64,000 bases of DNA from Hanleya hanleyi. Its lineage: Eukaryota; Mollusca; Polyplacophora; Lepidopleurida; Hanleyidae. The notes under the pieces are model-generated. The model made no database searches. It worked only from the letters and a program-made list of their open reading frames with translations, and had not been told where the DNA came from. Each line of letters opens with the position of its first letter. The first letter of the stretch is position 1. Below are positions 10,953 through 21,754 of the stretch, in pieces. The position numbers and the translations under genes are program-made. The stretch is from positions 16,719 through 80,718 of the forward strand of contig JAVTVY010018798.1 of assembly GCA_036873755.1 (NCBI GenBank), read 5' to 3'.

Positions 10953-11027
10953 CTGATCTTCAACCGCTACATTGGACCACAATGCCAATTGTGGTCTCAG
11001 ATAGTCAATGTAGAATTTGACATGTTG
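10953..11027 (-). CDS. PDZ/IL-1-like gene, exon 7
   Basis: 75-base open segment, phase 0 at both ends, reading QHVKFYIDYLRPQ then LALWSNVAVEDQ. The acceptor is excellent (GTTTTCTTCCTTTCTGACAG). With donor CAG/GTATTC the intron to the next exon would be only 38 bases, which is very short for an animal. Alternative in-frame donors upstream (GCG/GTTGAA or AAT/GTAGCG) give introns of 50 or 56 bases and shorten the exon by four or six codons without changing the phase. In an IL-1-type fold this would supply the middle strands before the DKR strand. The exon is plausible; its exact 3' end is unsure. Confidence 0.5.
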
Positions 11028-11194
11028 CTGTCAGAAAGGAAGAAAACTTCTGAATTGACAGCTAGTCATAATCCATATTGAACATAACTGTCACTTCATT
11101 CACACTCACTCAATTGACCATTGCTTCAAGCGGAGTCACTGAAGTGACGTAACGACAGGCAGGAATCTGAAGTTGAATGCCAGCAGCAGGCATC

Positions 11195-11640
11195 GCGCCC
11201 AACCTGTAACCATCTGGGTCATCTATACGCGGTAAGAGAGACCCTGGGAGGGTGCGTATCCATGTTCAGTCTACTTTCGGCAACTGTAAGGGGGAATTCC
11301 CCGAAATCTACGCCACGTGATGTCCTCAGCCAATCAGCTAAACTTTACCGACGTAACCTCAACGTAACCCGCCATTTTATATTCATGTGCTATCCTACTT
11401 GTTCAAATTTACAGATCTACAACACCTCTTGAATGATACAGAAGTTATTTATATCTGTATCTTTTGTAACCCCAGACAATATACGTTTCAGAAGTGGTAT
11501 GAAAAGCCTGTAATTTATCAGATTTCTAGAGTCTGACAGTATACGGTGAAGTATCGGATATCACTCTGCTATAATGAAGGCACACGATTCGCAAACCATC
11601 TTAATATGGATGGCGAAGTGCACGAAAATGACCCCGCGCC
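11195..11640. mobile_element. Half copy of a large foldback repeat family
   Basis: One arm and the centre of the inverted repeat seen complete at 30391-31180. Shared words include CCATCTGGGTCATCTATACG, GAATTCCCCGAAATC, CCAATCAGCTAAACT, ACGTAACCCGCCATTTT and CACGATTCGCAA. It lies in an intron of the minus-strand gene. Near 11430 it shows the empty site (GAAGTTATTTATATCTG) of the palindrome-array element that interrupts the copy at 33.4-35.2 kb. Confidence 0.8.
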
Positions 11641-11850
11641 ATGGACCCGTGCCAAGGTTCGACGAAATGGCAGAGCATAAATGCGCAGAACACACCACAC
11701 ACATATATCACCAACATACTGCCAATATCCAACAACACGAATGTACAATTTCAGACTTCGGTCTCAAATAATCGGCCAGAAATGCCTTATTGGAATTTTA
11801 CGTCACGGTGACGTTTGAATTATGTTGGGCGATAGACGAATTAACACCAC

Positions 11851-11939
11851 CTCCCTGCCCAAAAACCCGGTCAACTCAGACGCTGACGAAAGACTGTCAA
11901 AGAAAATCTGATCTCTTATATCCAATGGACCATTCCCGG
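11851..11939 (-). CDS. PDZ/IL-1-like gene, exon 6
   Basis: 89-base candidate exon. The acceptor CAGTTTTGCTTCAG lies above 11939. The first two bases complete a codon begun by the exon ending at 14026 (giving Ser), then GNGPLDIRDQIFFDSL, then SSASELTGFLGRE. The donor is GAG/GTGGTG or, three bases later, GTG/GTGTTA; both leave phase 0. The donor is weak. The frame stays open to a stop at 11803, so this could alternatively be a terminal exon of a shorter isoform. An I-R-D-Q-[IV]-x-F strand is what the first strands of IL-18-like folds look like (IRNLNDQVLFI). Confidence 0.5.
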
Positions 11940-12039
11940 CTGAAGCAAAACTGAATTGGCAGGACTTTTCGATCGTGCAGAATGACATCCAACGATAAAA
12001 CAAAAGATAACAAACCATTAAAACGACATTTTCGGGTGC

Positions 12040-12335
12040 CTGGACCGTGATGTAAAGACCAGTCTCCTGAGAGCGGAACACGCACAGTGAAGGAGTCGAA
12101 TTCCCTGTATTGGTATTGTAACATCTGAACGTAGTCATCTTGTAGACCGCTAGTCAAAACAAAAAAAACAAAATAAAACATGAAACATAAATACGTGTGC
12201 TGATCAGTCTCCTGAGAGCGGAATACGCCCATGCAGTGAAGAACTACAATCTGTATTGGTATGCAAACATCTGAACGTAATCATATTGTAGACCGCTAGA
12301 TAAAAAAAAAGTAAAATATGAAACATAAATAGATG
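12040..12335. repeat. Tandem duplication, ~150-bp unit
   Basis: 12050-12195 and 12196-12335 are two copies sharing CAGTCTCCTGAGAGCGGAA, ACATCTGAACGTA, TTGTAGACCGCTAG and TGAAACATAAATA. The copies differ by several indels. This sits in the intron above exon 6 of the minus-strand gene. Confidence 0.8.
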
Positions 12336-12589
12336 TGCTGAAAGTCATCATAGTTGCCATACAACATGCCCGAGTATCATAATAAACACTGGTAGAATGG
12401 CAGACCTGTCAACCAACATGACATGCCTATACATGTATACGTACGACATCCGATTTGAGTATTTTTTAACTGTGCTCAAGAGCATATTTCAGCTGGATTT
12501 TCACTGAAGAAAAATAGGCATTTTAGTTTGCCCGAGTTGTCCGCCATTTTGAATTCCTCAATTCCTCGATTCTTGATAGAGAAACTGGT

Positions 12590-13620
12590 TGTCATTGATT
12601 GCAAGTTTTTTGATTTATCGATGATTTATAGTTTCATATGAAGCACTAAAACGGTATCAGATAATTAACGATTTTGCATAAATTGAAAATGTTCGACAAG
12701 ATTTCTGACCAATCAGAGAAACCACATCTGCCATTCATCGTAAATCTCTTGGCGCATCGATGATGTATACCAAGTTTCGTATAGAACACCTAAATGATAT
12801 CAGAGATAGAGATCATTAATGATTTTGCATAAATTAAATGTGACCGCCCATCCTTCCTGCCACGCAGAGGAACTGATGCGGTTATTGATAGCAAGTCTCT
12901 TGATACATCGATGCTGTATAGCCTACCAAGTTTTGTATAGAACACTCAAATGGTATCCGAGATATACATTATTAAAGATTTGCATAAATTAAAGATGGCC
13001 ATCAAGGTTTCTACGAATCAGGGAAACTGGTTTGGTCATTCCTTTGAAGTTTCTTGATGCATCGATGATCTATACCAAGTTTCACACTGAACAGCGAAAT
13101 GGTATCCGAGATACACAAGATTAATGGTTTTGCATTAATTAAAGATGGCCGCCAAAGTTTCCCCCAATCGGGTCCAGATTCAATACGGTTCTGGGTCACG
13201 AGCATATGGATGTGCACTGCAAGTTTGGTGTGCCTAGGGTAAGTCGTTCTGAAGATATCTTGGTAACGAGAAAGCTTGACGGTTTCGCATAAATTAAAGA
13301 TGGCCACCAAAGTTTCCAACCAATCAAGGAAACTGGTTTGGTCATTCCTTTGAAGTTTCTTGATGCATTGATGATCTATATCAAGTTTCACGCTGAACAG
13401 CGAAATGGTATACGAGATACACAAGATTAATGGTTTTGCATAAATTAAATATGGCCGCCAAAGTGTCTACCCAATCGGGTCCAGATTCAACAGCGTTCTG
13501 GGTCACGAGCATATTGATGTGCGCCTTGGGTAAGTCGTTCTAAAGATATCTTGGTAACGAGAAAGGTGTGACGGACAGACGGAGAGATGCTCCGACGTAC
13601 GGACGGACTTACACGGACTC
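12590..13620. repeat. Tandem array (~150-180 bp) ending in ACGG microsatellite
   Basis: About six diverged units share TTGATGCATCGATGAT, TATACCAAGTTTC, GGTATCNGAGAT, GATTTTGCATAAATTAAA and GATGGCCGCCA. The array ends at 13565-13610 with a GACGGACAGACGGAG and GTACGGACGGAC run. The same plan (satellite units beside an ACGG/CCGT microsatellite) is seen at 28013-29470, 48976-50275 and 56813-58860. It resembles the pearl/Helentron-type non-autonomous elements of marine invertebrates; that link is inference. Confidence 0.7.
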
Positions 13621-14025
13621 AAATTTTGGCCAACCACTTAAGACGTCCTTAAGCAAGAATGACCACTTAAGGTTTCGAATTCAAGAGCGTCCGTTCTTTC
13701 CAATACGAAGGACAGGTCAGCCATTTTGTTTGTCGATCGCCAAAGTATCTCTGGCTCTACCATAAGTTTATAAAGAGATATTCCCGTTCGTTCAGCGAAC
13801 AACGTATAGTTACCAGTACATGTGTACAGGCGTTTATCACGTCCAAAATGTTTTGTAGAACAGACACTTGCAGCATAAAACATTATTGCCGGAACGGAAA
13901 CAGGCCCATGCTCAGTTCAAGGTCCGCAACAGAAGAGTCAAAAGAGAAAAACTCAATATAAAACACGTCCACACTATCAATTACCTAATGCAGCTCACTA
14001 AGTATCTACATGGAAAATTTCTTAC

Positions 14026-14205
14026 AGTTCTCATCTGATGGTCTAGATGCGAAGAAGCCCGAGTCCCTTGAGGACAAACACAATCTTCCGGACAAAAGTA
14101 TGCGTCTGTTATATGTCTCTTCTTTCTTCAATGTCGACGACACATATCCTCTCGGAGACACTGCTGACGAATAGGTATTTACAGCTGCCACTCGAATAAC
14201 ATCTT
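14026..14205 (-). CDS. PDZ/IL-1-like gene, exon 5 (linker)
   Basis: 180-base internal exon. The acceptor is ATCTATTCGTTGCAG above 14205; the donor is AACT/GTAAGA at 14025, close to consensus. It starts with two bases completing a Glu codon with the previous exon, then reads DVIRVAAVNTYSSAVSPRGY, VSSTLKKEETYNRR, ILLSGRLCLSSRDSGFF. Ser/Arg-rich content with several S-x-x-[KR] contexts suggests a flexible linker between the PDZ and the IL-1-like part. The phase agrees with both neighbours (1 to 1). Confidence 0.65.
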
Positions 14206-14939
14206 CTGCAACGAATAGATATTAAATGTAGTGTCATGGAAATCAATCACTAACTGATAGGGGTTATTTAGCCCATGATCTTCGAATCTGATAAACGAAT
14301 TCTAGACACTGATAAAGCCTTGAAGACAGAAACTCTCTGGTCTGTCGACTCGCAGCTGTGATATTGCAACTGCAACCGGTTCGCACACCGGGACTAGCCA
14401 TAGACGTTTGGCATCACGACTGGATATTCAACAAATTCTAGGGAAAGGTGAAATCTTGGAACCGATGTCAGTGATGAAAACACCGATTCTATAATTTTAT
14501 TCGATCTCCAGCCAGTGGCGCCACTTTTTGGAGACGCAAATGCATAACAGGACTGCCATGTATACGGAAAATATTTTCAACCAAATTTTAATTGGTTTTG
14601 GCCTGGTAGCCTCATGAACACATTGGTTTCAACCCGTATCTCCGGCTGGTTCAGGATTTAATGACATTTACGTCTGACTGTCTACCATTCGATTTGATTT
14701 GTTAAGCGTCGTCTATTACGTATACTTTGGACTTGATATCGTTCTTAACTGTTAAACCATTCTGATCGTCGGTTTGGGCCCTATGACGTTGACTATTGAC
14801 CTAAACTTTGTCTCATCCACAAACCCGAAATTCAAAGAGTTGAAGATATTCCAAGTATTTCTTGACAATGGGCCAGTGCAGTGTCCTTGATCACTGACCT
14901 TCTGACGTATGAGACAATTTCAGGATTCTTTATCCTAAA

Positions 14940-15310
14940 ATCATGATTACACCAAGCCAATTTCTACGTTACCACTTCAAACTTCCCTTCATGTTCGATG
15001 TTCAAAGAACTTATAAATAAACACGAGGCATCAATGACTTCAAAACGATTTGAATTTCGAAATGTTTCATAAAAGAGCGTTATTGATTGGCTGACCTATA
15101 TATTGGGCCAACACAATCAACACTTCAGGAGGAATGACGTCGCTACTAGAGGATGATGTCACCCTAAACACAACCGGCGGGTATAGGATCTGATTGGTTC
15201 GTTTTTCGTTCGTAGGTGAAATTTACACCTCGCGCTTTGATATATCGGATATATCAAGGCAGGTTCAAAGTGGGAACGTAGAAATTGGCTAGGTGAAATG
15301 AAGATGGGTT
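14940..15310. mobile_element. MITE with ~35-bp inverted repeats
   Basis: The left arm has TTACACCAAGCCAATTTCTA followed by CGTTACCACTT. The right arm near 15265-15305 has the reverse complement (AAGTGGGAACGTAGAAATTG, then GCTAGGTGAAATGAAG). A partial copy lies near 10300. The interior has nothing recognisable. Confidence 0.55.
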
Positions 15311-15963
15311 TTCCTAAGGATATAGGTCACCATCCCCAAGCAGGGGTTATCATACGAAAAAAAATTAAAGTTCACTTTCGCCATGTACCTCGTCCGCTGA
15401 AGAATGAGAACTTGTCAGCACCACGCACGATTATTCCCGAAGCCAAAATGTAAGGTAATTCCAGATGACTGGATATTAGCTTGGACCAATCCATCAAACA
15501 GAAATATGAGTAGGAGAGCAATGATTTCTATCGTTGTTGTTGCTATAGACATATGCACTGCACGGTCACTAATCAAGCTTCTCTCACAAGCATATTGTTT
15601 CGCGAGAATAAGATATTTAAAGGGACAGGCTGACGGACAGACAGATGCACATGACCAAAGATAATATCCCTAAATCCAAGGAGTGGAAAAATATAAATTA
15701 AAAAGTGTAAAAATATAAATTAACCAAAGTACAAGTGAATAGCATCCTTCATAATGCAGGTCTCCGTACCAGCCCCTACACAAACCATTTAACGTAACAA
15801 CCAATGAACGGACGGCGTTATAGCGTGCCTTGCCGGGTTCACAGACAAGCCGACTTTATAGTCGGAATACGCTGTAGAAAGGTCTCTTTGATGTGCTCGC
15901 TGAAAGGACACGAAGGCGTCTCAATTACTACAATTTGAAATTTAATTGAACATATGAACTAAC

Positions 15964-16048
15964 CATTAGCTGTTATATCGGCCTCAATTTGTACAAATTG
16001 ATATTTGATCTCTCCTGATTCTGTCACTTCAAGTCTTCGTCTTATTAG
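15964..16048 (-). CDS. PDZ/IL-1-like gene, exon 4
   Basis: 85-base internal exon in phase 0 from the PDZ exon. It reads LIRRRLEVTESGEI then KYQFVQIEADITAN, and ends with a single G. The acceptor is GATTGCTCTATTTCAG; the donor is AATG/GTTAGT at 15963. The first residues would form the last strand of the PDZ domain (hydrophobic-x-hydrophobic followed by Arg-Arg-Arg). Phase agreement on both sides supports it strongly. Confidence 0.65.
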
Positions 16049-16331
16049 CTGAAATAGAGCAATCAGATATATTCATACACGCATTTCAATACCTTTGTGA
16101 CGGTACAATTGCATGCAATATCGATAAATATTATCTTCGGCAAGCTGTCGCTATTTGTTCATATAGACGAGTTAGCTCCCCTACATCGCAATACACATGA
16201 GAGGTGTGGTTTTTTTCACGTTAACGAGAAAATTTAGAATTTGTACAAAACTTCCAGTATGAGTTGATTGTAGATCAAAACGGTATCACGACCATCTTGC
16301 AATTTACATAACGAAAAATAAGAACACTTAC

Positions 16332-16446
16332 GAAGGAAATATTCATCTTGCCATTCCTGAAAAGATCTCTGAAAATGTTTACAACTTGGTCATGGTGTTG
16401 GCGGGTTACAGCAATGTCGTTAACCAGGAGAATTTCGTCTTCTTTC
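16332..16446 (-). CDS. PDZ/IL-1-like gene, exon 3 (PDZ core)
   Basis: 115-base internal exon with consensus sites: acceptor TTCCATTCTCTTACAG and donor TTC/GTAAGT. It reads KEDEILLVNDIAVTR, QHHDQVVNIFRDLF, RNGKMNISF. This is the second half of a PDZ domain: [GE]-D-E-I-L-x-V-N-D strand, the alpha-B helix H-x-x-V-V-x-x-[FI] with the ligand-class His (HHDQVV), then G-x-[IVM]-x-[IV]. PDZ domains bind C-terminal peptides of partner proteins on the cytoplasmic side. The first base completes an Arg codon split with the exon at 18672. Confidence 0.75.
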
Positions 16447-16579
16447 CTGTAAGAGAATGGAAATATATTAAGTGTGTAGCCGTCTGGAAGCAAGTGGCTA
16501 CAACCGGCAAGGATCAATTTCTGATGACGTGTGAGTAGAAAGGTCAACCACATTCTGCGCATGTCCATGCCAAACAAAC

Positions 16580-18220
16580 TCCGTGTTTGAATGCAGATTC
16601 GATCTAATCTAAGAAGTCTTTATGTGGTTATCATAATGCTGGAGATGCAAATCATATAATTTATTCGTTAAAATGCTTTCGTGCCTCTGTCTCAATTCCC
16701 CACGCCGTGTGCAGTGAAAGATCTCAACCCACGGAGATTTTTTTTTACGTTTCATCCTGATACCTCTATTCGGGCTGAGAGGGGTACAAGGCTATAGTAT
16801 CTTTCACAACAATAATTAATCAATACAAATTAAATTAGGCCTCTTAGATCGATGTCTTACCGTTTATCGGCCCTGACATTCCACATGACCAATGAAGGCT
16901 GTCAATCGGTTAAACCCTGTCTCGATACGAGTGGTACTTTTTGGGGTCGGTCAAGGTATCGAATAATCACATGACACCAACCTCCCACCCGCTCCTAACA
17001 CGCACACCCACAGACATACATGGACCATTAAACGGCGTGGGCAAATTGGTGAAATAGATTTTCGGAATCAATGTGCTTGGGCAAACACCTCGCTGGGGGT
17101 CTAATAGTACCCCAACCACCAGTCAGATTTTTGGACCAGATTCGGGGCCTTCGCGCACATCGCCGGAAGTGACATCATATATAGTAAAATAGATGTTTGC
17201 CGAATATTTCGATTACTTTTCAAGTCTGCATAATACCCCTGCTGACCTAGCGTTGAAAAGAATTATCTGGAAATTATTTTCCCTGTTTATCTGGACAGCA
17301 TATGAAAAGTAATTCGCTCATGTGCAAAACTGAAGGAGTTGTTCGGCCGGATTCAAACTGGACCGTGCATACGTAGGTTTTCCCCTATACGTCATAGCAA
17401 TGTAGTAAAGGTCAACTTCCGCTATTGGAGGCAGGGATGGATAATGGAGCCTGAGAAATGGAGTATGCGCTGTGGGGAGGATGGTGCTTGGGCTGCCACA
17501 GTGACAGACACATGCGTGAAATTCAAAAGGGATATGGAACGTACTCCAGTTCATCAGAGGAGAAACAGGAGTTTTTCACATGAACAGCTGCAATAAAAGC
17601 GCGGCTGGGATACTGAGACCACTTCCGAGAATCCACCGCATTCTCGGGTCTGAATGTGAGGCGTCCAAGGAAGCTTTCCTGTGGAGTCATATAGATGCTT
17701 TTTAGTCGCCTGACGTCGTCAATTTCCCCACCCCTAGCATATCGCTTCACGTTAAATATTTTTCACATCCTAACAAACTTATCTTTTTTTTATTTGGAGA
17801 CTATTGCCTCCCCCCACCCCGAACATCATATTTTATTGTCCCTTTATCGTAAGTCTGCAAACTAACCTACTCGAGGAGGTTCTGTCGCACCCGAACTAGC
17901 AGTGACCAATTATTTCATGGAATTATAGCACAACGAACTGTGAATGGAGGAGGTGGTCAGAAAAATTCACCACTGGCCCTTTTCATTGCAAGTGTTTTTT
18001 TGCCATTTGTATTTTGCTATATCACCGAACTCATTCCTTTAGGCGGGTTGCAGAGACGTATGCGCAATTCGCACTCGGTTGTCCAATAAAATAGTGGGCC
18101 ATTTCCATCCTTACCCTTTCCAGATATTTCACGAACAGGGGCTCCAATTTGCGAGAACTTTGGCAGGGACAGCCTGGATGTCTCACTTGACACAACTTTT
18201 ATTTCAGACTCAGTCGTTCT
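16580..18220. other. Intron, no feature recognised
   Basis: Intronic in the minus-strand gene model. Short ORFs near 17318-17750 lack splice sites and motifs that would support them, and the exon phases on either side join without needing another exon here. Confidence 0.4.
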
Positions 18221-18224
18221 AAGT

Positions 18225-18425
18225 TAATTTCACTGCAGGCCATAGCATTTCAATCGCGTTACCATTAGAGCCAATTTTCCCAGGTGATATTCAAAGTCCG
18301 ACCTGAAAACCAACACATCGTCAAGGTATATGAGGATGCTCTCCAACCCTCCGTCAGTCGGCGAAACGTTACTAAAGTACACCCCAAAAGTTCTAGTTAG
18401 CGTAGTTTGGGCCTGGTTATTGCTG
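18225..18425 (-). pseudogene. Ty3/Gypsy reverse transcriptase fragment
   Basis: The minus-strand frame reads GLESILIYLDDVLVFRSDFE then YHLGKLALMVTRLKCYGLQ. YLDD with the following V-[LV]-x-[FS]-x-[DS]-x-x-x-H-L is the catalytic box and thumb start of Ty3/Gypsy polymerases. Only about 60 residues remain; the flanks are not coding. It lies in an intron of the PDZ/IL-1-like gene. Description only: a dead fragment. Confidence 0.65.
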
Positions 18426-18671
18426 CTCATCCATTTTCGTAAGGACCAGACGTGAGATTGACTGTGAAGATAATAGCTGAGCACTGCCAAGAGCGTCAAG
18501 TGATTTCTCCACACATGGAGTTAGGAATGCGTCCTTCTAGGTCAATTGATTCAGCTTTGCTCTGCTTTAGTCGAAATGATGTCTTCCTCAAACTCCCTTC
18601 ACCTAGGATCTTTTGAATTCGGCATATGTTATATTACAAATATGATAGCTTGTGTGGTGATTAATGCTTAC

Positions 18672-18862
18672 CTAATATCAAGGCCATTGGCAAGGATTGT
18701 ATCGTCCGCACCTTGCGGGAAAAGGAAATGGAACCACCGATTATCAGCTGTTGAGTAGCTCTGCAAGGTTGCTCCAAATACCTCCAGGACGTCCACATCC
18801 TGTCTGTGAGGATGTGCAACTTTTAATGGAGTTGGTGGGAAGGCCGTGAATTCAGTCGACAA
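18672..18862 (-). CDS. PDZ/IL-1-like gene, exon 2 (PDZ start)
   Basis: 191-base internal exon. The acceptor is CTCTATTTTCACAG above 18862; the donor is ATTAG/GTAAGC at 18671, near consensus. It reads LSTEFTAFPPTPLKVAHPH, RQDVDVLEVFGATLQSYS, then ADDTILANGLDI, leaving AG which with the next exon makes Arg. The last part (I-L-A-N-G-L-D-I-R-K-E-D-E-I-L) is the usual approach to the PDZ D-E-I-L strand. The carboxylate-binding GLGF loop is not obvious; FGAT may stand in its place, which would be unusual. Confidence 0.65.
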
Positions 18863-19036
18863 CTGTGAAAATAGAGCAGTAGCGATGACATCCTTGTAAT
18901 GGAAGTGGTATCATCAATATTCAATAAAATAAACATAAGAGGAACCTGACACCATTGATCTGCAAAAAGTCTGAGAAAGTGAATGATATGTCTAAGCTAG
19001 TATGTACAAATTGGGTCAAACAATCAAGTATCTCGG

Positions 19037-19425
19037 CAAACTCCGAACAGCGCATGTCAGCTGAACGACCATAACTGGCTACAAGCACTGCCCACAATTG
19101 AAAATATCGTTAACACGCTCTCAGCGTTGAGATTACTCCGCAAAATATATCTTCCTTCTTTCCGCTAAAATCCTTTGTTTCATCAACCAAATATATCCCA
19201 AAAGTATTTAATAAATAGCTTACACCGAAAAAGAAGTTAAGATTCTTGATTTTCTCGCCGTTCTCAACGAATCTATTTGCGTACGGAGCTGCATATGTGC
19301 GTGATTAGTTCCATCGTAACAAACCCACGTGTTCCCTGGTATTCGGGTCTGTGCTAGAGCATTCGACTGCGGGCAGTGCTTGTAGCCAGACGATAGTCGT
19401 TCAGCTGACATGCGCTGTTCGGAGT
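19037..19425. repeat. Inverted repeat bracketing a candidate exon
   Basis: 19037-19095 (CTCCGAACAGCGCATGTCAG, then CTGAACGACCATAACTGGCT, ACAAGCACTGCCC) is repeated inverted at 19371-19425. The 275 bases between them hold the candidate exon 19226-19366, and its acceptor lies in one arm. Confidence 0.75.
19226..19366 (-). CDS. PDZ/IL-1-like gene, possible exon 1
   Basis: 141-base open segment in phase 0. It reads SNALAQTRIPGNTWVCYDG, TNHAHMQLRTQIDSLRTA, RKSRILTSFS. The acceptor GCTACAAGCACTGCCCGCAG is poor in pyrimidines; the donor TCG/GTGTAA is acceptable. It joins in phase to the exon at 18862. The first in-frame Met of this exon is in AHMQL, so translation could also start here. Lower confidence than the exons downstream. 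Confidence 0.4.
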
Positions 19426-19885
19426 TTGGTATCTTCGATCAGGAACCTTCTCACGCATTTGGTGTTTTATTGAGAACATCTGATCTGGCATGTATAACAT
19501 CTAACATTTTATTACGCCTCAGAGTAGTTTCTTTGACAGCCGATTCGTCAATTGCCATCCCATAAATTGCTCGTATTAGGTCCGCCCCAGACCATATACG
19601 GACAAATCACGTGATCCCAATGTTTACGCTACCATAGTAACACGTGGAATTTGACGTCTGCCGCTCATGGGAGTTGTGAAAATAATAGCAATATAAGCGT
19701 TTGGAATGCGACAGATGCGGAAATTACATTAAAAAGGACAGACAATGCATTCAAGTAACACAAGAAAGGCAAACAAGCGGACAGCGAATAACTTCCGGGA
19801 ATATTGGAAAGAGAAACGACAGCCGACGAGGACAGATTAAACAAGTGTCCCTCTCATTTTTACCTTTACACAAGAAACCCCGACG

Positions 19886-20215
19886 GTGATAAATAACAAA
19901 TCTTCGTTGCTGGAGAATTTCCGGTATTCGGTGAGCCACTACCTTAAAAGTCCACCCTTTGAGGAAACATTAATGAATAAAGGCCCCCAGTTTGTTAACG
20001 CAAATCTGAATTTCAAAGCCACAACTGCCGAACTGAAGAGTCTTGGGCTAGGGAGCGTCGATTCAACGATTACACAATTGACCCGAAACACTCCCCTTGG
20101 ACTGCTCAATAAAGTAAAATTTGACTTCCGACTGTATTTCGTTCACCGGGGTGTAGAAACTATGCACACCATACAAAAATCAGATTTGAAATGTTTACAG
20201 GTCCCGCTGAGGTGA
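19886..20215 (+). pseudogene. Crypton-like (KIAA1958/DUF3504-type) recombinase fragment
   Basis: A plus-strand frame of 109 codons reads NKGPQFVNANLNFKATTAEL, then NTPLGLLNKVKFDFRLYFVH, then RGVETMHTIQKSDL. The succession of an F-x-x-A-N stretch, T-P-x-G-L-x-x-K-V-x-F-D-x-x-[LF]-[YH]-[FL] and R-R/H-G-x-E is typical of the domestic and mobile Crypton-derived tyrosine recombinases found in many marine animals. Only the middle part is present; the catalytic Arg/His/Tyr set of the C-terminal half is not seen. Likely a truncated mobile-element relic. Confidence 0.55.
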
Positions 20216-20229
20216 CAACCATGCCCTAC

Positions 20230-20950
20230 GCTAGCTCTCTGGTAGACATTGTGACTGAGAAAGAATCCCTGGCGGGAATCGTCGGCTCTTCCTAAGTATC
20301 CAATCAAAGCTGTTTTAATTTCTGTCTTTAGGCCATGTGTTTTACGTGAATGAGCAGATATTCTGCGTCTTTTATTTTGGCGCCGAGCGAAAATCTATAC
20401 GAATGACACCGATTGTACGCTCGGGGGACAAACACATGAATTTCCTATGAGATGTGAGGCACCGGAATCGTCTAGCACGCATGACTCAAAATCAAACCAC
20501 TAATTATATACCCTGGATACCAAATTCATGTCGAATGTACTAAAAATCATAATTTTTATAACCCCTGGAAAAATAATAGCACAAATTATTAGCTTTAACA
20601 TTAAATGTGTCGCAGTGATGTCATAGATTGTTTTCGAATCTGTCAGTTGAAAATCAACTGCAGATAAAACTGCTGACAAGGGTGGCAAGTACTGTTACGC
20701 CATCTGGTTGGAAACAACCCATGCATTCGAATGGGCTTGAGGGGAAGTAATCCGATTCGAAATCTTAGATTATCTCAAGATTATTTCCCCTGTGATTAGA
20801 ACTCTGTCTGTTGGACTTGTCCAATATCACTCCAAACAACATGACCAACCCAAACTATTTCAACGGATATATAGGCATTTTAGACAAAAACTTGGCAGAC
20901 AATTTGAAGGATGGTATTTCCCAGATTGGTCAAGGTATTTTAAAATTGTA
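20230..20950. other. No feature recognised
   Basis: Unique-looking, moderately AT-rich sequence. No exon, inverted repeat or array is seen. Confidence 0.35.
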
Positions 20951-20954
20951 GTTT

Positions 20955-21750
20955 ATACATGAAAACCACTCAGTCATTGTGGCACCATAAAACGGGGTAG
21001 ATATATGGACTGGTCTTTGGTGTAAACCACAGGCCCGCAAAACAAGAGTTTTGGAGAGTGTGGTTGGTGGTATTAGGGTGAAGTGTCGAAATATGGGGTC
21101 TCTATATATAACCCCATGCTTTATATAAATCCACATAAAGGTGTGAAACGGACTTTGGGTGAATCGAGAAATAAACGGTTTATCGCCAAACAAAATACAT
21201 CAGCATATTCTACAAGTATCACTTTATAAATTTCCGTCGTCAAATTAGTAAATTTGTGCAATTTTTTACCTTTGCCGGGCGATTCATAATCCAACGTAAC
21301 TGTCCGTCCATCTAGGAACAGTTAGATTATGGCGGGCTTCGTTCTCAATTCTGATTGGTCAGTCGCGACATCTGATTAGTGCGTGACCTCTCTTGCCGAA
21401 GGTGTGTTGTAGAATATGCTGATGTATTTTGTTTGGCGGTAAACCGTTTATTTCTCGATTCACCCAAAGTCCGTTTCACACCTTAATGTGGATTTACATA
21501 AAGCATGGGGTTATATATAGAGACCCCATATTTCGATACTTCACCCTATTACAACCCCCCCCCCCCCCAACCAAACTCTTGTTTTGCGAGCATGTGGTGT
21601 AAACAATGGGATAAACGGACATGATGACCCTATCTCCCTTCCCCGACTGCAAGTGGATTAGTTCAGATGCGACCATGATGTCATAATGCTATTAAATATT
21701 CATGGTATGGGCGCTCAGAACACCCAATTCAATTGAAATACTGGTACGTA
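20955..21750. mobile_element. Foldback element, long-arm form
   Basis: The left arm, 20980-21215, runs from GGACTGGTCTTTGGTGTAAA through CGAAATATGGGGTC and TATATATAACCCCATGC to AAACGGACTTTGGGTGAATC and ACATCAGCATATTCTACA. The right arm, 21407-21610, is its reverse complement in the same order, so the inverted repeats exceed 200 bp. About 190 bp lie between. The flanking parts (CAGTCATTGTGGCACCATA on the left; CCCCGACTGCAAGTGGATTA and GGGCGCTCAGAACACC on the right) are shared with 23155-23600. A poly-C run is at 21549-21563. Confidence 0.85.
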
Positions 21751-21754
21751 ATAA

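Noticed and set aside
12015..12115. Minus-strand segment ETGLYITVQAPENVVLM after a CTCTCAG acceptor as an exon of the IL-1-like gene
   Set aside because: It cannot join the exon ending at 14026 without creating a stop codon, and the acceptor region is part of a tandem duplication. The exons on either side join in phase without it.
13638..13883. Minus-strand ORF as an additional exon
   Set aside because: No convincing acceptor/donor pair, and the phases of neighbouring exons already agree.
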